This document shows positions 51,742-61,069 of a stretch of 64,000 bases of DNA, piece after piece. How positions within the stretch are numbered: position 1 is the stretch's first letter; each line of letters starts with the position of its first letter. A program made the position numbers and the translations under genes. The notes beneath the pieces were generated by a model. It was not told the DNA's origin. It did not search any database and was given only the letters and a program-made list of their open reading frames with translations. Origin of the DNA: Longimicrobium sp. (GTDB taxonomy: Bacteria > Gemmatimonadota > Gemmatimonadetes > Longimicrobiales > Longimicrobiaceae); NCBI RefSeq assembly GCF_036388275.1, contig NZ_DASVSF010000059.1, forward strand, positions 73,928 to 137,927, read 5' to 3'.

Positions 51742-52389
51742 ATGGCTATGGCGGAGAACGAACGCGAGACGAAGGAATACTCGCTGGAGGAGCGCCGGTA
51801 CATCGGCGACGACGGCAAGGTGCACCACCACACCAACAAGTGGATGGCGGAGCACGAAGGCGAGTCGAAGAGCGGCGAGTCGCAGTCGGCGCGCGGCAAG
51901 GGTTCGGAATCGGCGGAGAGCAAGGACTCGGAGTCGAAGAGCGGGGGATCGCAGTCGAAGAGCAAGGGCTCCGAGTCGAAGGGCGGGGAATCGCAGTCGA
52001 AGAGCAAGGGTTCGGAGTCCAAGGGCGGCGAATCGCAGTCGAAGAGCAAGGGCTCGGAGTCCAAGAGTGGCGAGTCGCAGTCGGCCCGCGGAAAGAGTTC
52101 GGAGTCGGCGGAAGGAACGACTTCGCGTTCGGGCAAGGGCGAGGAGAGCTCCGGGAGCGCGCGTCGTACGTCCGAGGAGTCCGAAGAGTCGAAGGAGGGC
52201 GGCGGGCTGGCGAAGGGACTGATGGCGGCTGCTGCGCTGGGCGTGGCTGGAGTAGCCGCGGCCGCGGTGGTGGCCGCCCGCACGAGCGGCGAGCGCGAGG
52301 TAGACACCGTCGAAATCCGCGAAACGGGCGGGCGCAGCCCCGACGCAAACGAAACCGGGCGTACCAGCACCGAAGGCGGAGTGCACTGA
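51742..52389 (+). CDS. Low-complexity Ser/Lys/Glu/Gly repeat protein with C-terminal membrane helix
   Basis: A 215-residue protein of unknown family. Residues 1-36 are charged. Residues ~40-150 are hydrophilic low complexity with four 14-residue tandem units (SESKGGESQSKSKG type) encoded by 42-base repeats at 51928-51969, 51970-52011, 52012-52053 and 52054-52095. A hydrophobic helix follows at ~157-177 (LMAAAALGVAGVAAAAVVAA), then a polar tail. It may be a membrane-tethered, disordered desiccation- or stress-type protein. GGGAG precedes the ATG at 51742 (second ATG at 51748). The 42-base units are near-identical and may vary in number between strains. Confidence 0.75.
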   Translation: MAMAENERETKEYSLEERRYIGDDGKVHHHTNKWMAEHEGESKSGESQSARGKGSESAESKDSESKSGGSQSKSKGSESKGGESQSKSKGSESKGGESQSKSKGSESKSGESQSARGKSSESAEGTTSRSGKGEESSGSARRTSEESEESKEGGGLAKGLMAAAALGVAGVAAAAVVAARTSGEREVDTVEIRETGGRSPDANETGRTSTEGGVH

Positions 52390-52411
52390 GCGTAGCCGGT
52401 CACAAGCTGAA

Positions 52412-52448
52412 AGAGGGCTCTGCGAATCAACCGTTTGCAGAGCCCTCT
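52412..52448 (+). terminator. Hairpin terminator after repeat protein
   Basis: A perfect 12-base stem AGAGGGCTCTGC / GCAGAGCCCTCT with a 13-base loop, followed by CTGCGTTGTTCGG, separates this gene from the helicase gene. Confidence 0.7.
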
Positions 52449-52506
52449 CTGCGTTGTTCGGTGAAGCAGGCGTGTCGCTTCCAAAGCGAGCAGTTCGCGA
52501 ATATGC

Positions 52507-52535
52507 TTGCTTTCGCGTTAGCTTCGGAGTACGAT
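52507..52535 (+). promoter_or_regulatory. Possible promoter of the PLD-helicase gene
   Basis: TTGCTT (52507-52512), a 17-base spacer and TACGAT (52530-52535) form a weak sigma70-like pair after the terminator. A start site near 52542 supports translation from ATG 52572 rather than the ATG at 52503. Confidence 0.3.
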
Positions 52536-52571
52536 CAAAGACCCCGCCGAGTTTACCCTTATCTTCGTCAG

Positions 52572-55451
52572 ATGCAATACAGGCCACCCTTGTCGTTGTT
52601 TCACGACAGTGACGGACGCTTGGTCGCAGGTGTGGGGCCCGGTGTTGGGGCAGCGTTTATTAGGACCTACTTCCCAGCCGCGAAGACGGTCCGAATTGCC
52701 AGCGCGTATTTCTCGTTGGCTGGGTACGCAGTCGGTAGAAACCACTCGGAACCCGACGTCCAGTTTCGGATACTTGTGGGGCGGGAGGAAGGAAGTCACG
52801 TCCAGAAGGCTGTCTTGGAAGAAATCCTCACCGAGCTTAAGAAATGTGAAAATGATTTATGGTCGGCAGTTGACGACTTGGTCAGACGCATTGAAACCGG
52901 CCAGTTTACAATCCGCGATGCTCGCGAGATGCAGGTCCCCTTCCATTGCAAGTTCTATATCTGTGATAACAAAGCCCTGTGGCACGGATCAGCCAACTAT
53001 AGCAAGCGGGGCTTGGAGTCAAACGCGGAGCAGGTTACGGGCACGGTTTCTCTGGCCGAGATAAATCTTTTCACCGACTGGTTCGATGCCGTTTCGATGC
53101 AGGCCCGCGACCTGTTGACTGATCTCGTCGGCGTGTTACGGCAGTGGTTGCAGGTAAGCAGCCCATTCGATGCGCTTTTGAAGATGCTGTGGGTTCTGAA
53201 TCAAGGCTCCAGCAGCCTGCCCGGTTCTAGGCCGCATTCGCCCACGTACTATCAGGAGGCAGTCATCGCTCGGGCTATGACGCAATTACACGAGCACGGG
53301 GGAGCCTTGATCATTCTGGCTACGGGTCTAGGTAAAACCGTGGTCGGAGCACAGATTGCGGAGCGAAGCTATCACTCGGAGAAAGCAGATCACCTCATCC
53401 TGCTCGCGCCCCGAGCAGTTCGCGACGCTTGGACTAATGAATTGCACCGGCGGCTGCCGTACTCGTTCTTCTCCACTGATGTGCTTTTTCGGCCTGACTC
53501 TCCCAAGCGGCATCACCAAATCAGCAAGATACTCAAGCGGCTTAGCGAAGTCGATGAGAAAACGCTGATTGTTGTCGACGAGGCCCACTTCTACAGGAAC
53601 CAACTGCTTTCGGAGAAGCAGAAAAAGAGGCCGAGCCGTGTCTTCCAGCGCCTGAAGCCAGCAATTGCTGCAGGTGCGAAGATCGTACTCCTCACGGCTA
53701 CCGCCTACGGCACCGACCGGCAGAACCTGAACAGTCTCTTGCGACTGCTCCCTCATAACCATAAGGGGGTCCTCGATGTTCTTGGGCCGTGGGAGGTCCA
53801 AGACCTCGAGGAGTTCAGGAATCTGCCCGTTGTCAACATTCTCGGGCTTCCGGACGTCTTGGCGCTCGCGCGCAAGCGGGGGGACGTCGATGCGCGAGAC
53901 CAGCCATACGTCCCTATTGATGGGAAACCTCACTATCTGCCTCAAACAATCAAACTCGTTCCGGTCTTCTACGAGCTTCCGCTGGAATCCGAACTCGGTC
54001 GCGTGTTCGATGATGGGTATTTCAATCACCGATACAAGCGGCCGACGATAGGGTTCGATGATGATACTGGCGAATATTCAGGCGCGGCTGACGCAGCATA
54101 TAACACGGCATTGAGCGGGTGGATGAGTTCGCCGCCCGCTTTGCTCCACTTCATCACCCACTGCCTTGAAACGCAAGATCAATCCGCCCAGCTATCCCTT
54201 GCGACTGCGCCAGACGGTTCACAGATGCCAATAGGGGAGCAGGCGACAGATCCACAGCAACTGGAACTTCTTTCCGGTCAGACCGGCCACGATGCCGCGG
54301 CGCGCAACTGGGGCCATGGAGGGTACGCTCCGTTCACGATTGGGCTTGAGGCCCGGACCAACCGCTTAGACCCGCTGAAGGAAAAGTTAGACACTCTCCC
54401 CGATCAAAAGCTCGGGGAATTGATCCGCATCGGCCGTGCGGTGATCGACCAGAAGGGAAAGCTGCTGATTTTTGTCCGGCTGCACCGTACTGCGCTGTAC
54501 CTGGAAAAGAATCTTCAGGATGTATTCTCGGGGACGAAGATCGGCTGCATGGTCGAATGGCAGCAAGCCGAGCCCGTGCTGAAGCCGCGGGACGTGAGAG
54601 ACGATCTGCTGCGGGCCTTCTCGCCAGGCTCGCACAATGAAAGAGTCGCTGAAGAGTACGATGTGCTGATCTGTACCGATGCGGATGGAGTAGGCGTCAA
54701 CCTTCAGGATGCCGACAACGTGGTCAATTATGATCCACCAACAGCAGCGGACGTGCTCTTCCAAAGGGCGGGGCGCGTGCTCCGTATGACGACTCGTCCC
54801 GAGCGCCTCGTTGCCATCTACACGCTCATTCCCTCCGTTGCGCGTAAGCCCGCTGAATTAGCGGTGCAGACGCATATCCGGGAGCGGTTTACTCGTCTCG
54901 GCCGTCGGCACAATCGATCACGTTCCATCATCGGGTCTACTGTTCTCACCGAGAAGGAGAGCATGGACCTGATGACACAAGTCCAGATTGATGTTGAGGA
55001 GTGGTTTCGGAACGGCGACCTGGCCAGCACCATCGGGCCGTCCAGTGAAGCGTCACTCGCGGCAGATCATGCGTTGCTCGATAAGTATCGCGAGCGCGCC
55101 GAGAGCCTTTCCGAGCCCCTTCACTCCGTTCTTGTCACCGGCCGTTTTCAAAATCCCCGAGTCGCGGTGCTGTTCGAGCACGAAGGCGCCCCGCGTTTGA
55201 TTCTCTTCAATCCGGTGTCTGGACAAATCGAGCCCAAGCGCGATTCAGAGATCTTGGCGATGATCCGCTGTGAGCCCGATACCTCGCCAGGACTGGTTCG
55301 TTTACCTGAGATAGAACACACCAGCAATGCGGCTGTCCGGACGTGGTGCACGGAACACGGGGTAGCTTTCGATACGCCTAAGAAGATCGTAGCCGTTTAC
55401 CTCCAGCCGTTGTCTCAGATGCCGAAGCCGAAGCAGTTGCTCACGACGTAA
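52572..55451 (+). CDS. Phospholipase-D-like nuclease fused to SF2 helicase
   Basis: A 959-residue protein. Residues ~20-190 form a PLD-like domain with one HKD motif (PFHCKFYICDN...HGSANYSKRG). Residues ~230-870 form a superfamily 2 helicase: Walker A LATGLGKTVVGAQIAE, DEAH box IVVDEAHFYRN, motif III LLTATAY, and motif VI FQRAGRVLR. GC is clearly lower than in neighbouring genes (AAATGTGAAAATGATTTATGG), which suggests transfer. PLD-helicase fusions are known among restriction and phage-defence proteins. The start could be 52503 or 52572; the latter is preferred. No companion gene lies next to it, so it may act alone. Confidence 0.88.
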   Translation: MQYRPPLSLFHDSDGRLVAGVGPGVGAAFIRTYFPAAKTVRIASAYFSLAGYAVGRNHSEPDVQFRILVGREEGSHVQKAVLEEILTELKKCENDLWSAVDDLVRRIETGQFTIRDAREMQVPFHCKFYICDNKALWHGSANYSKRGLESNAEQVTGTVSLAEINLFTDWFDAVSMQARDLLTDLVGVLRQWLQVSSPFDALLKMLWVLNQGSSSLPGSRPHSPTYYQEAVIARAMTQLHEHGGALIILATGLGKTVVGAQIAERSYHSEKADHLILLAPRAVRDAWTNELHRRLPYSFFSTDVLFRPDSPKRHHQISKILKRLSEVDEKTLIVVDEAHFYRNQLLSEKQKKRPSRVFQRLKPAIAAGAKIVLLTATAYGTDRQNLNSLLRLLPHNHKGVLDVLGPWEVQDLEEFRNLPVVNILGLPDVLALARKRGDVDARDQPYVPIDGKPHYLPQTIKLVPVFYELPLESELGRVFDDGYFNHRYKRPTIGFDDDTGEYSGAADAAYNTALSGWMSSPPALLHFITHCLETQDQSAQLSLATAPDGSQMPIGEQATDPQQLELLSGQTGHDAAARNWGHGGYAPFTIGLEARTNRLDPLKEKLDTLPDQKLGELIRIGRAVIDQKGKLLIFVRLHRTALYLEKNLQDVFSGTKIGCMVEWQQAEPVLKPRDVRDDLLRAFSPGSHNERVAEEYDVLICTDADGVGVNLQDADNVVNYDPPTAADVLFQRAGRVLRMTTRPERLVAIYTLIPSVARKPAELAVQTHIRERFTRLGRRHNRSRSIIGSTVLTEKESMDLMTQVQIDVEEWFRNGDLASTIGPSSEASLAADHALLDKYRERAESLSEPLHSVLVTGRFQNPRVAVLFEHEGAPRLILFNPVSGQIEPKRDSEILAMIRCEPDTSPGLVRLPEIEHTSNAAVRTWCTEHGVAFDTPKKIVAVYLQPLSQMPKPKQLLTT

Positions 55452-55528
55452 GGACCACGAGGCGCGGGCGGCGTTCCAACCTGTGTCGCCGGCCCTGCAA
55501 ACTGCGACGGAGGGTAACTGCACCTGAC

Positions 55529-56413
55529 CTATCCCAACAGCGCGATCAGCGCCGCGCCGCTGGTGACGAGCAGCGCCCCGGCGGCGCGGGTGCGGGCGGC
55601 GGAGCGCTCGCCCAGGAAGCCGATGCCCAGCGCCGTCGCGATCAGGATGCTGGTGCTGGCCACGGCCATTACGTAACCGGCCTGCGCAAGCCGGAACGCC
55701 AGCTGAAGCCCCGCCACCTGAACGGCGAAGGTGGCTCCCGTCAGCACCACCAGCCAGGCCCACGGCATCATCCGCGCGGGCAGGCCGACGCCGGCCTGCT
55801 CCCTCCACGCCATCAGCGGCAGCCCCGCCGCCAGCACCGCCGCCGAGCCCAGCGACAGCGCGGCGCCCCATGGAAACGGCCCCACCTCGGCGATCCCCAC
55901 CTTGTGCACCAGCGTGGCAAAGCTGAACGCCACGAACGATCCCACGGCGTACCAGCTGGCGCGGGAGGCCGCGAGGGAGCGAAGGGGGTCCAGCGCCGAG
56001 CCACCCGGCCGCAGGCCGATGCAGTAGATGCCTAGCGTGACCATCGCCACCCCCGCCGCCGCGTACGGCGTGGGCACCTCCCCCAGGAAGGCGAATCCGC
56101 CCAGCATCACCAGCGGCGGCAGCAGGCCGCTCAGCGGCTGGATCACGGACAGCTCGCCGCCGCGCAGGGCAAGCGTCATCAGCACCATCCCCAGCACCTC
56201 CGGAACCAGCACCATCGCCATGGCGCGCCAGAAGCCCGGGGTCAGCGGCGGCCAGCCGCCGGTCGCCGCCACGGCCCCGCACAGCAGCGCGCCCCCCACC
56301 AGCCGGTACGCCACCGTCGAGACCACCACGCCCCCGCGCGCCGCGGTAAGCTTGAGCGAAAAGCTGTGCGCGGCCGTCCCGATGGCCGCCACCAGCGCAA
56401 AGACAATCCACAT
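55529..56413 (-). CDS. EamA/DMT-family transporter
   Basis: A 294-residue integral membrane protein with ten predicted helices in two EamA repeats, the second from about residue 150. The helices include MWIVFALVAAIGTAAHSFSL, LGMVLMTLALRGGELSVIQP, LVMLGGFAFLGEV, WLVVLTGATFAVQVAGLQLA and ILIATALGIGFLGE. Members of the drug/metabolite transporter superfamily export amino acids, nucleosides or small drugs. The 'GELSVIQPLSGLLPPL' and 'ASTSILIATALGIGFLGERS' segments are the conserved ends of each repeat. The frame above the ATG at 56413 is non-coding. It is divergent from the CHAT gene. Confidence 0.9.
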   Translation of the reverse strand: MWIVFALVAAIGTAAHSFSLKLTAARGGVVVSTVAYRLVGGALLCGAVAATGGWPPLTPGFWRAMAMVLVPEVLGMVLMTLALRGGELSVIQPLSGLLPPLVMLGGFAFLGEVPTPYAAAGVAMVTLGIYCIGLRPGGSALDPLRSLAASRASWYAVGSFVAFSFATLVHKVGIAEVGPFPWGAALSLGSAAVLAAGLPLMAWREQAGVGLPARMMPWAWLVVLTGATFAVQVAGLQLAFRLAQAGYVMAVASTSILIATALGIGFLGERSAARTRAAGALLVTSGAALIALLG

Positions 56414-56760
56414 CCCAGGCTCAGTGCGGCGGAAGGGCGGGCCGACGGACGGCCCCGGCACGTCTCGGCGCGCCGGCCACCGCGCCGCACCCGATCTCCC
56501 CTGTCCTGCATCCCGTGCCGCCCGCGTCGCACTTGTCCACGTACCGTCTTTCCCTGTCCAGGTGGAGCATCCGTGTTCCGGCGACCCACGCGCCGCCGCG
56601 GCCCCTTCAGCAAGCGGCGTGCGGGATGCACCCCAGCAGTTGCCGATTGGGCTCGGATGGGCGACTTTGGTAGCGGCACGACGATCTCGGTGGCGCACGT
56701 TGGGGCGCCGCGGCGGGAGGAGACTCGGGCGGCCGTACCCCTTCATCGCAGGAACCCATC
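56414..56760. other. Divergent intergenic region between transporter and CHAT gene
   Basis: No gene is supported. It must contain promoters for both neighbours. GGGAGGAGAC at about 56714 lies too far upstream of the CHAT ATG to be its ribosome-binding site, and I see no definite -35/-10 pair. Confidence 0.4.
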
Positions 56761-58509
56761 ATGGACAGGATCAAGATCCTCTTCTTCGCCGCCGATCCCC
56801 TTTCCGCCCCCTCGTACGGCAACGCTCCCCGGCTGATGCTGGACGACGACGTCCGGCGGATCCGCGAGAAGGTGCGCTCGGCCGAGTACCGCGACTCGCT
56901 CGACTTCGACTTTCGCCTTGCCGCGCGAACGGACGACCTGGTCCAGGCGCTGACCGAGGTGTGTCCACAGGTGGTGCACTTCAGCGGGCACGGTGGCAAG
57001 CAGGGGCTGGTCCTGGTGAGCGCCGACGGCCGGCACCCGCGCAGGGTGGACGCCGAGGGGCTCGCGGAGCTGTTCCGGGCCTTTCGAGGCGACATCCGCC
57101 TGGTGGTGCTGAACGCCTGCCTCTCGATCCCGCAGGCGCGGGCCATTGCCGATGTGGTGGGATGCGCCATCGGCACGCGCGAGTCCATCCCCGACGATGC
57201 CGCGATCGCCTTCGGCTCCTCATTCTACCGCGCCATCGCCTCCGGCAGCTCGGTGCAGGCCGCCTTCGACCGGGCGAACGCCGCGATGGGGCTGGAGCAC
57301 CCCGAGGCCCGGGGCTGCACGGAGCTGGTGGTGCGGGAGGACGTGGACGCGGCGCAACTGTTCCTGATCGCGGTCCCCCCGCGCCCAGAGCCCGCGCCTT
57401 TCCCCGAGGACCGCCGCGAGGGCGATTCCCCTCCTCCGGTTGCCGCGGCTGGCCGGGCGAGGGCGCTCCTCTGGGCCGCCTTGGCCGCCCCCGTGCTGGC
57501 GCTCTCGGGAGGGGCGGGCATCGCCGCAGCTTGGCGCGAGCCGCAACCCATTCAGCGGCTGGTTCCCGAGGCGGCCGGGCAGGTGCGCGCAGACCCGGCG
57601 GTGACCGGAGCGGTGTCCCGGCGCGTCGGCGGGCCGCCGGACCCCGCTCCGAGCGCCGTCGCACAGGAAGTCGAGCGGGCGAACCCGGCCGCGACCTCCC
57701 CGGGATCCGCCGAGCCGTCAAGCGCCGACGAGGCCTTGGCTGCCGGGCGCAACCTGTTCGAGGTAGGAAACCACGCCGCCGCGTTTCCGCTTTTCGGGCG
57801 GGCCGCGCAGGCCGGCCATCCCGAGGCGATGGCCTTTCTGGGGATGGCGTATCTGCAGGGGCAGGGTACGGCCCGGAACACCGACCTCGCCCTTGTCTGG
57901 CTGCGCCGGGCGCGCGACAAGCGCAACCCGCGTGGGATGAACGCGCTGGGTGTGGCGTACGAGCAGGGCGCGGGTGTAGACCGGAGCTATCGCTGGGCCA
58001 TGCACTGGTACCAGGCGGCCGCGGCGAAGAGCTATGCCCCTGCGATGCTCAACATCGCCGACATGCACCGGCAGGGACTGGGGAGGGCGGTGAACCACGA
58101 CTCGGCGCTGGTATGGTATCGCAGGGCCATTGACGCCGGCTCGCTGGAAGCGATGGTGGATGCAGGGATGATGTATGACGAAGTGTTGACCGGGCAGCGC
58201 GACACGGCCGAGGCGCTGCGGCTGTACCGCACGGCCGCTGAGAACGGATCGGCACGCGGGATGGTGGCCATGGGGCGCGCCTGCGAAAAGGGCGAACTGG
58301 TGCGGCGCGACTACGGCCAAGCGATGAACTGGTACCGGAAGGCCGCCGTCGCGGGCTCCGCCGATGCCATGAACAACCTAGGTGTCTTGTACCAGAACGG
58401 CCTCGGCGTCGCCAGGAGCCGCACCCAGGCGATCGACTGGTTTCGCCGCGCCGCCGCCGCGGGCTCCACAGTGGCACAGGGCAACTTGGCCGCGCTCCGG
58501 GCGAACTGA
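56761..58509 (+). CDS. CHAT-domain protease with membrane helix and Sel1 repeats
   Basis: A 582-residue protein. Residues 1-200 are a CHAT (caspase/HEF1-type) domain with catalytic H77 (VHFSGHGGKQGL) and C120 (VVLNACLS). A membrane helix at ~235-257 splits it, followed by a Pro/Ala/Gln-rich linker (~258-322). Residues ~323-580 hold six to seven Sel1-like repeats (for example AMAFLGMAYLQGQGTARNTDLALVWLRRA, GMNALGVAYEQGAGVDRSYRWAMHWYQAA). With CHAT on one side of the membrane and Sel1 on the other, it could link a signal to proteolysis. CHAT proteases occur in Craspase- and gasdermin-type defence systems; no partner gene is adjacent. Confidence 0.9.
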   Translation: MDRIKILFFAADPLSAPSYGNAPRLMLDDDVRRIREKVRSAEYRDSLDFDFRLAARTDDLVQALTEVCPQVVHFSGHGGKQGLVLVSADGRHPRRVDAEGLAELFRAFRGDIRLVVLNACLSIPQARAIADVVGCAIGTRESIPDDAAIAFGSSFYRAIASGSSVQAAFDRANAAMGLEHPEARGCTELVVREDVDAAQLFLIAVPPRPEPAPFPEDRREGDSPPPVAAAGRARALLWAALAAPVLALSGGAGIAAAWREPQPIQRLVPEAAGQVRADPAVTGAVSRRVGGPPDPAPSAVAQEVERANPAATSPGSAEPSSADEALAAGRNLFEVGNHAAAFPLFGRAAQAGHPEAMAFLGMAYLQGQGTARNTDLALVWLRRARDKRNPRGMNALGVAYEQGAGVDRSYRWAMHWYQAAAAKSYAPAMLNIADMHRQGLGRAVNHDSALVWYRRAIDAGSLEAMVDAGMMYDEVLTGQRDTAEALRLYRTAAENGSARGMVAMGRACEKGELVRRDYGQAMNWYRKAAVAGSADAMNNLGVLYQNGLGVARSRTQAIDWFRRAAAAGSTVAQGNLAALRAN

Positions 58510-59087
58510 CCCGGCGGGCAACTTCGCCGCGATGTGAGCTGACCAGTCCTCACGCCCGCCGCCCCGCGCCCGCTCGAACCTCGCGCCCGACCGACCCCTC
58601 CCCCGACCCTCGGGGCGCAAGCGGGAGAGGAGGAGAACTGCCCCAGGTCCGGTCGCGCCACACGGTCCTTTCGCACCACGGCCAGCCAGTCTGCGAAGGC
58701 AGACTTCGTGTGGTTGTTGCAGCGAATTCATTCGCCCGCGGCAGGTTGGGCTCACTCCAAAGCCGGGGCGGAGCCGAGGCCTTCAGGATCGTGACCGCTG
58801 CCGCGCCCAAGCTTGTACCCTTCCGCGGCTGGATCCTTCGCCCCGCGACGAACGGTGTACGGGCGAATTCGGCGCGCCTGGGGCTCAGGATGACAGAATC
58901 GGGGTGCGCACCGACCAATGGTGCGCACCCCGATTCTGAATTGTACCCCCTCTCCCACGCTGTTTGTGGGAGAGGGTGGACGAGCCTGAGCGAGGACGGG
59001 TGAGGGCCCCCGCGGAGCCGAGGCCTCCCGCCGTTCTCCCCTCTCCGCACGTAGTTTGTGCGGGGAGGGGCCGGGGAAGGGGCCTCC
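58510..59087. repeat. Intergenic repeat block
   Basis: No gene is supported. It holds a first-module copy at 58681-58740 (GTCTGCGAAGGCAGACTTCG ... GCGAATTCATTCGCCCG), a second-module copy at 58790-58895 (GTGACCGCTGCCGCGCCC ... GGGGCTCAGGATGACAG), the mirrored pair AATCGGGGTGCGCACC / GGTGCGCACCCCGATT at 58898-58937, a CTCTCCCAC hairpin at 58950-58976, and CTCTCCGCACGTAGTTTGTGCGGGGAG at about 59041-59066. Confidence 0.75.
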
Positions 59088-59756
59088 TCAGCCCGGCCGC
59101 GTGAACCGCGGGCGGTCGTCCCCCGATCCGCGGCTCGCGCCGGCCAGCGCCTTGCCGGCCTTGTACGCCAGGTACCCACCCAGCAGCCACGGCGCCGCCA
59201 CGATCAGCGGGTCCATCCACTGGTGCTTCAGGTCCACCCGCTGCGACTCCCGTGTCCGCGAGCGGATGCCGTGGCGCTTGAACTCGGCGATCACGCCCGA
59301 CTCGGAGAGCGGGTTGTCGGGGTGGCCGCGCACCGCCGACCCGACCGAGCTCTCGATCACGTCGATGCGGTCCGCCGCCATCAGCAGCATCCAGTGCGAG
59401 GTCTTTCCCTCGCCCAGCGTGTACGCGTACTTGCGGATGGCGCCGGAGATTCCCTTCGGCGGGCACGCCGTGCCGAACACCGGCGTCAGCATCCCGTGCT
59501 CGGGCGACATCTCGCGTGGCCACTTTTCCGGCTGCCGCTCGGGAAAATCCCAGTGCGCGCCCGTGGCCCCGGGATCGAAGTCCTCCATGGGCACGGCCGT
59601 GCGCTCGTCGTAGTCCAGGTCCACGCCCCAGCCGGGGATGCTCCGCCGCACCTCTTCCAGGGGCGCCGTCGCCCGCGTGGTCGACGCCCAGTACGGCCGG
59701 GGCAGGTCGCTGACCGCCGACGGGACGTTGCGCTCGTGTTCGGTGATATCCGTCAT
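59088..59756 (-). CDS. Hypothetical protein with C-terminal membrane helix
   Basis: A 222-residue protein of unknown family, starting MTDITEHERNVPSAV. The N-terminal two thirds are hydrophilic with conserved-looking stretches (WDFPERQPEKWPREMSPEHGMLTPVFGTACPPKG; IRKYAYTLGEGKTSHWMLLMAADRIDVIES). A hydrophobic segment lies near 187-203 (DPLIVAAPWLLGGYLAYKAG). It has no signal peptide. It follows the alcohol-dehydrogenase-like gene on the same strand by 14 bases, so the two are probably cotranscribed. The longer upstream frame is a shadow of that gene. Function unknown. Confidence 0.75.
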   Translation of the reverse strand: MTDITEHERNVPSAVSDLPRPYWASTTRATAPLEEVRRSIPGWGVDLDYDERTAVPMEDFDPGATGAHWDFPERQPEKWPREMSPEHGMLTPVFGTACPPKGISGAIRKYAYTLGEGKTSHWMLLMAADRIDVIESSVGSAVRGHPDNPLSESGVIAEFKRHGIRSRTRESQRVDLKHQWMDPLIVAAPWLLGGYLAYKAGKALAGASRGSGDDRPRFTRPG

Positions 59757-59770
59757 GATCGTTCTCCCGT

Positions 59771-60913
59771 TCAGTTGGGGACCACGATGGGCTTGATGCA
59801 GTTGTCCAGCTTGGCGCTGAACATGTGGTAGCCCTCGGCGATGTGCTCCAGCGGAATGCGGTGCGTGATGATGTCGCTGGGCTTCAGCACGCCGTTCTTC
59901 ACGTGCTCGAACAGCCGCGGCCAGTGGCGCTTCACGCTGCACTGGTTGGCGCGGATGGTGAGCCCCTTGTTCATGGCGTCGCCGAACTTCACCGCGCTGA
60001 ACAGCGGCCCGTACGCGCCGACGACCGAAACCGTCCCGCCCTTCCGCACCGAGTCGATCGCCCAGTTCAGCGCGATGGGCGAGCCGCCCTGCAGCTTGAA
60101 CTTGGCCGCGGTCACGTGCTGGAAGAAGGCCCCGTCGGCCTCGGCGCCCACGGCGTCGATGGCCACGTCCGCGCCCAGGAAGTCGGTGATCTTCTTCATG
60201 TGCGTGACGATGTCGTCGTACTCGGCGAAGTTGTACGTCTCGGCATGGGCGAACTCGCGTGCCTTTTCCAGCCGGTACTCCAGGTGGTCGATCACGATCA
60301 CCCGGCCCGCGCCCATCAGCCAGGCGCTCTTGGCCGCGAACAGCCCCACGGGGCCGGCGCCGAACACGATCACCACGTCGCCTTCCTGGATCTCGCCCAG
60401 CTGCGCGCCGAAGTAGCCCGTGGGCAGGGCGTCGGTGAGCAGCACCGCGTCTTCCTCGTCCATCCACTCGGGGATAATGCTGGGCCCCACGTCGGCGAAG
60501 GGCACGCGCACGAACTCCGCCTGGCCGCCGTCGTAGCCGCCGGTGGTGTGCGAGTACCCGTAGATGCCGCCCACCGCCGTGGCGTTGGGGTTCACGTTGT
60601 GGCAGTTGGCGTACAGCTTCCGCGAGCAGAAGAAGCAGGAACCGCAGAAGATGTTGAAGGGCACCATCACCCGGTCGCCCCGCTTCAGGTTCTGCACCGA
60701 CGAGCCCACCTCTTCCACCACGCCCACGAACTCGTGGCCGAACGTCTGGCCCACGCGGGTGTCGGGCATCATCCCGTGGTAGATGTGCAGGTCCGAGCCG
60801 CAGATGGCCGCCCGGGTGACGCGCACGATCGCGTCGTTGGGATGCTCGATCGGGGGCATGTCCTTTTCTTCCACACGAATCCGGTACGGCCCCCGGTACA
60901 CCATCGCTCGCAT
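59771..60913 (-). CDS. Zinc-dependent alcohol dehydrogenase (formaldehyde dehydrogenase-like)
   Basis: A 380-residue medium-chain dehydrogenase. Catalytic zinc ligands are in AAICGSDLHIYHG (Cys near residue 38) and FGHEFVG. A structural zinc lobe with four Cys follows (FCGSCFFCSRKLYANC). The NAD-binding Rossmann motif is VVIVFGAGPVGLFAA. The overall form matches glutathione-independent formaldehyde dehydrogenase/threonine-dehydrogenase-like enzymes, with the 'GGYDGGQAEFVRVPFAD' segment. AGGAGGG precedes the ATG at 60913. It is linked by 14 bases to the downstream membrane-anchored unknown. Probable role: aldehyde detoxification. Confidence 0.9.
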   Translation of the reverse strand: MRAMVYRGPYRIRVEEKDMPPIEHPNDAIVRVTRAAICGSDLHIYHGMMPDTRVGQTFGHEFVGVVEEVGSSVQNLKRGDRVMVPFNIFCGSCFFCSRKLYANCHNVNPNATAVGGIYGYSHTTGGYDGGQAEFVRVPFADVGPSIIPEWMDEEDAVLLTDALPTGYFGAQLGEIQEGDVVIVFGAGPVGLFAAKSAWLMGAGRVIVIDHLEYRLEKAREFAHAETYNFAEYDDIVTHMKKITDFLGADVAIDAVGAEADGAFFQHVTAAKFKLQGGSPIALNWAIDSVRKGGTVSVVGAYGPLFSAVKFGDAMNKGLTIRANQCSVKRHWPRLFEHVKNGVLKPSDIITHRIPLEHIAEGYHMFSAKLDNCIKPIVVPN

Positions 60914-61069
60914 GCGCTGCCCTCCTGAAAGTGCGTTGCCTGTCGCTTCAGGCGGCGGGGAGGAAGCACGCGCCGTGCCGCACGCGGGGAACTGGCGCAT
61001 GGAAAGGCCCCGGTGCGATGCTCGCGCCGGGGCCGGGATGAAACTGCTCGCGTTCGCACACTCCGTCCA

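Noticed and set aside
51928..52095. 42-base repeats considered as CRISPR or direct-repeat origin
   Set aside because: They are back to back, in frame and encode a 14-residue repeat inside a gene; there are no spacers.
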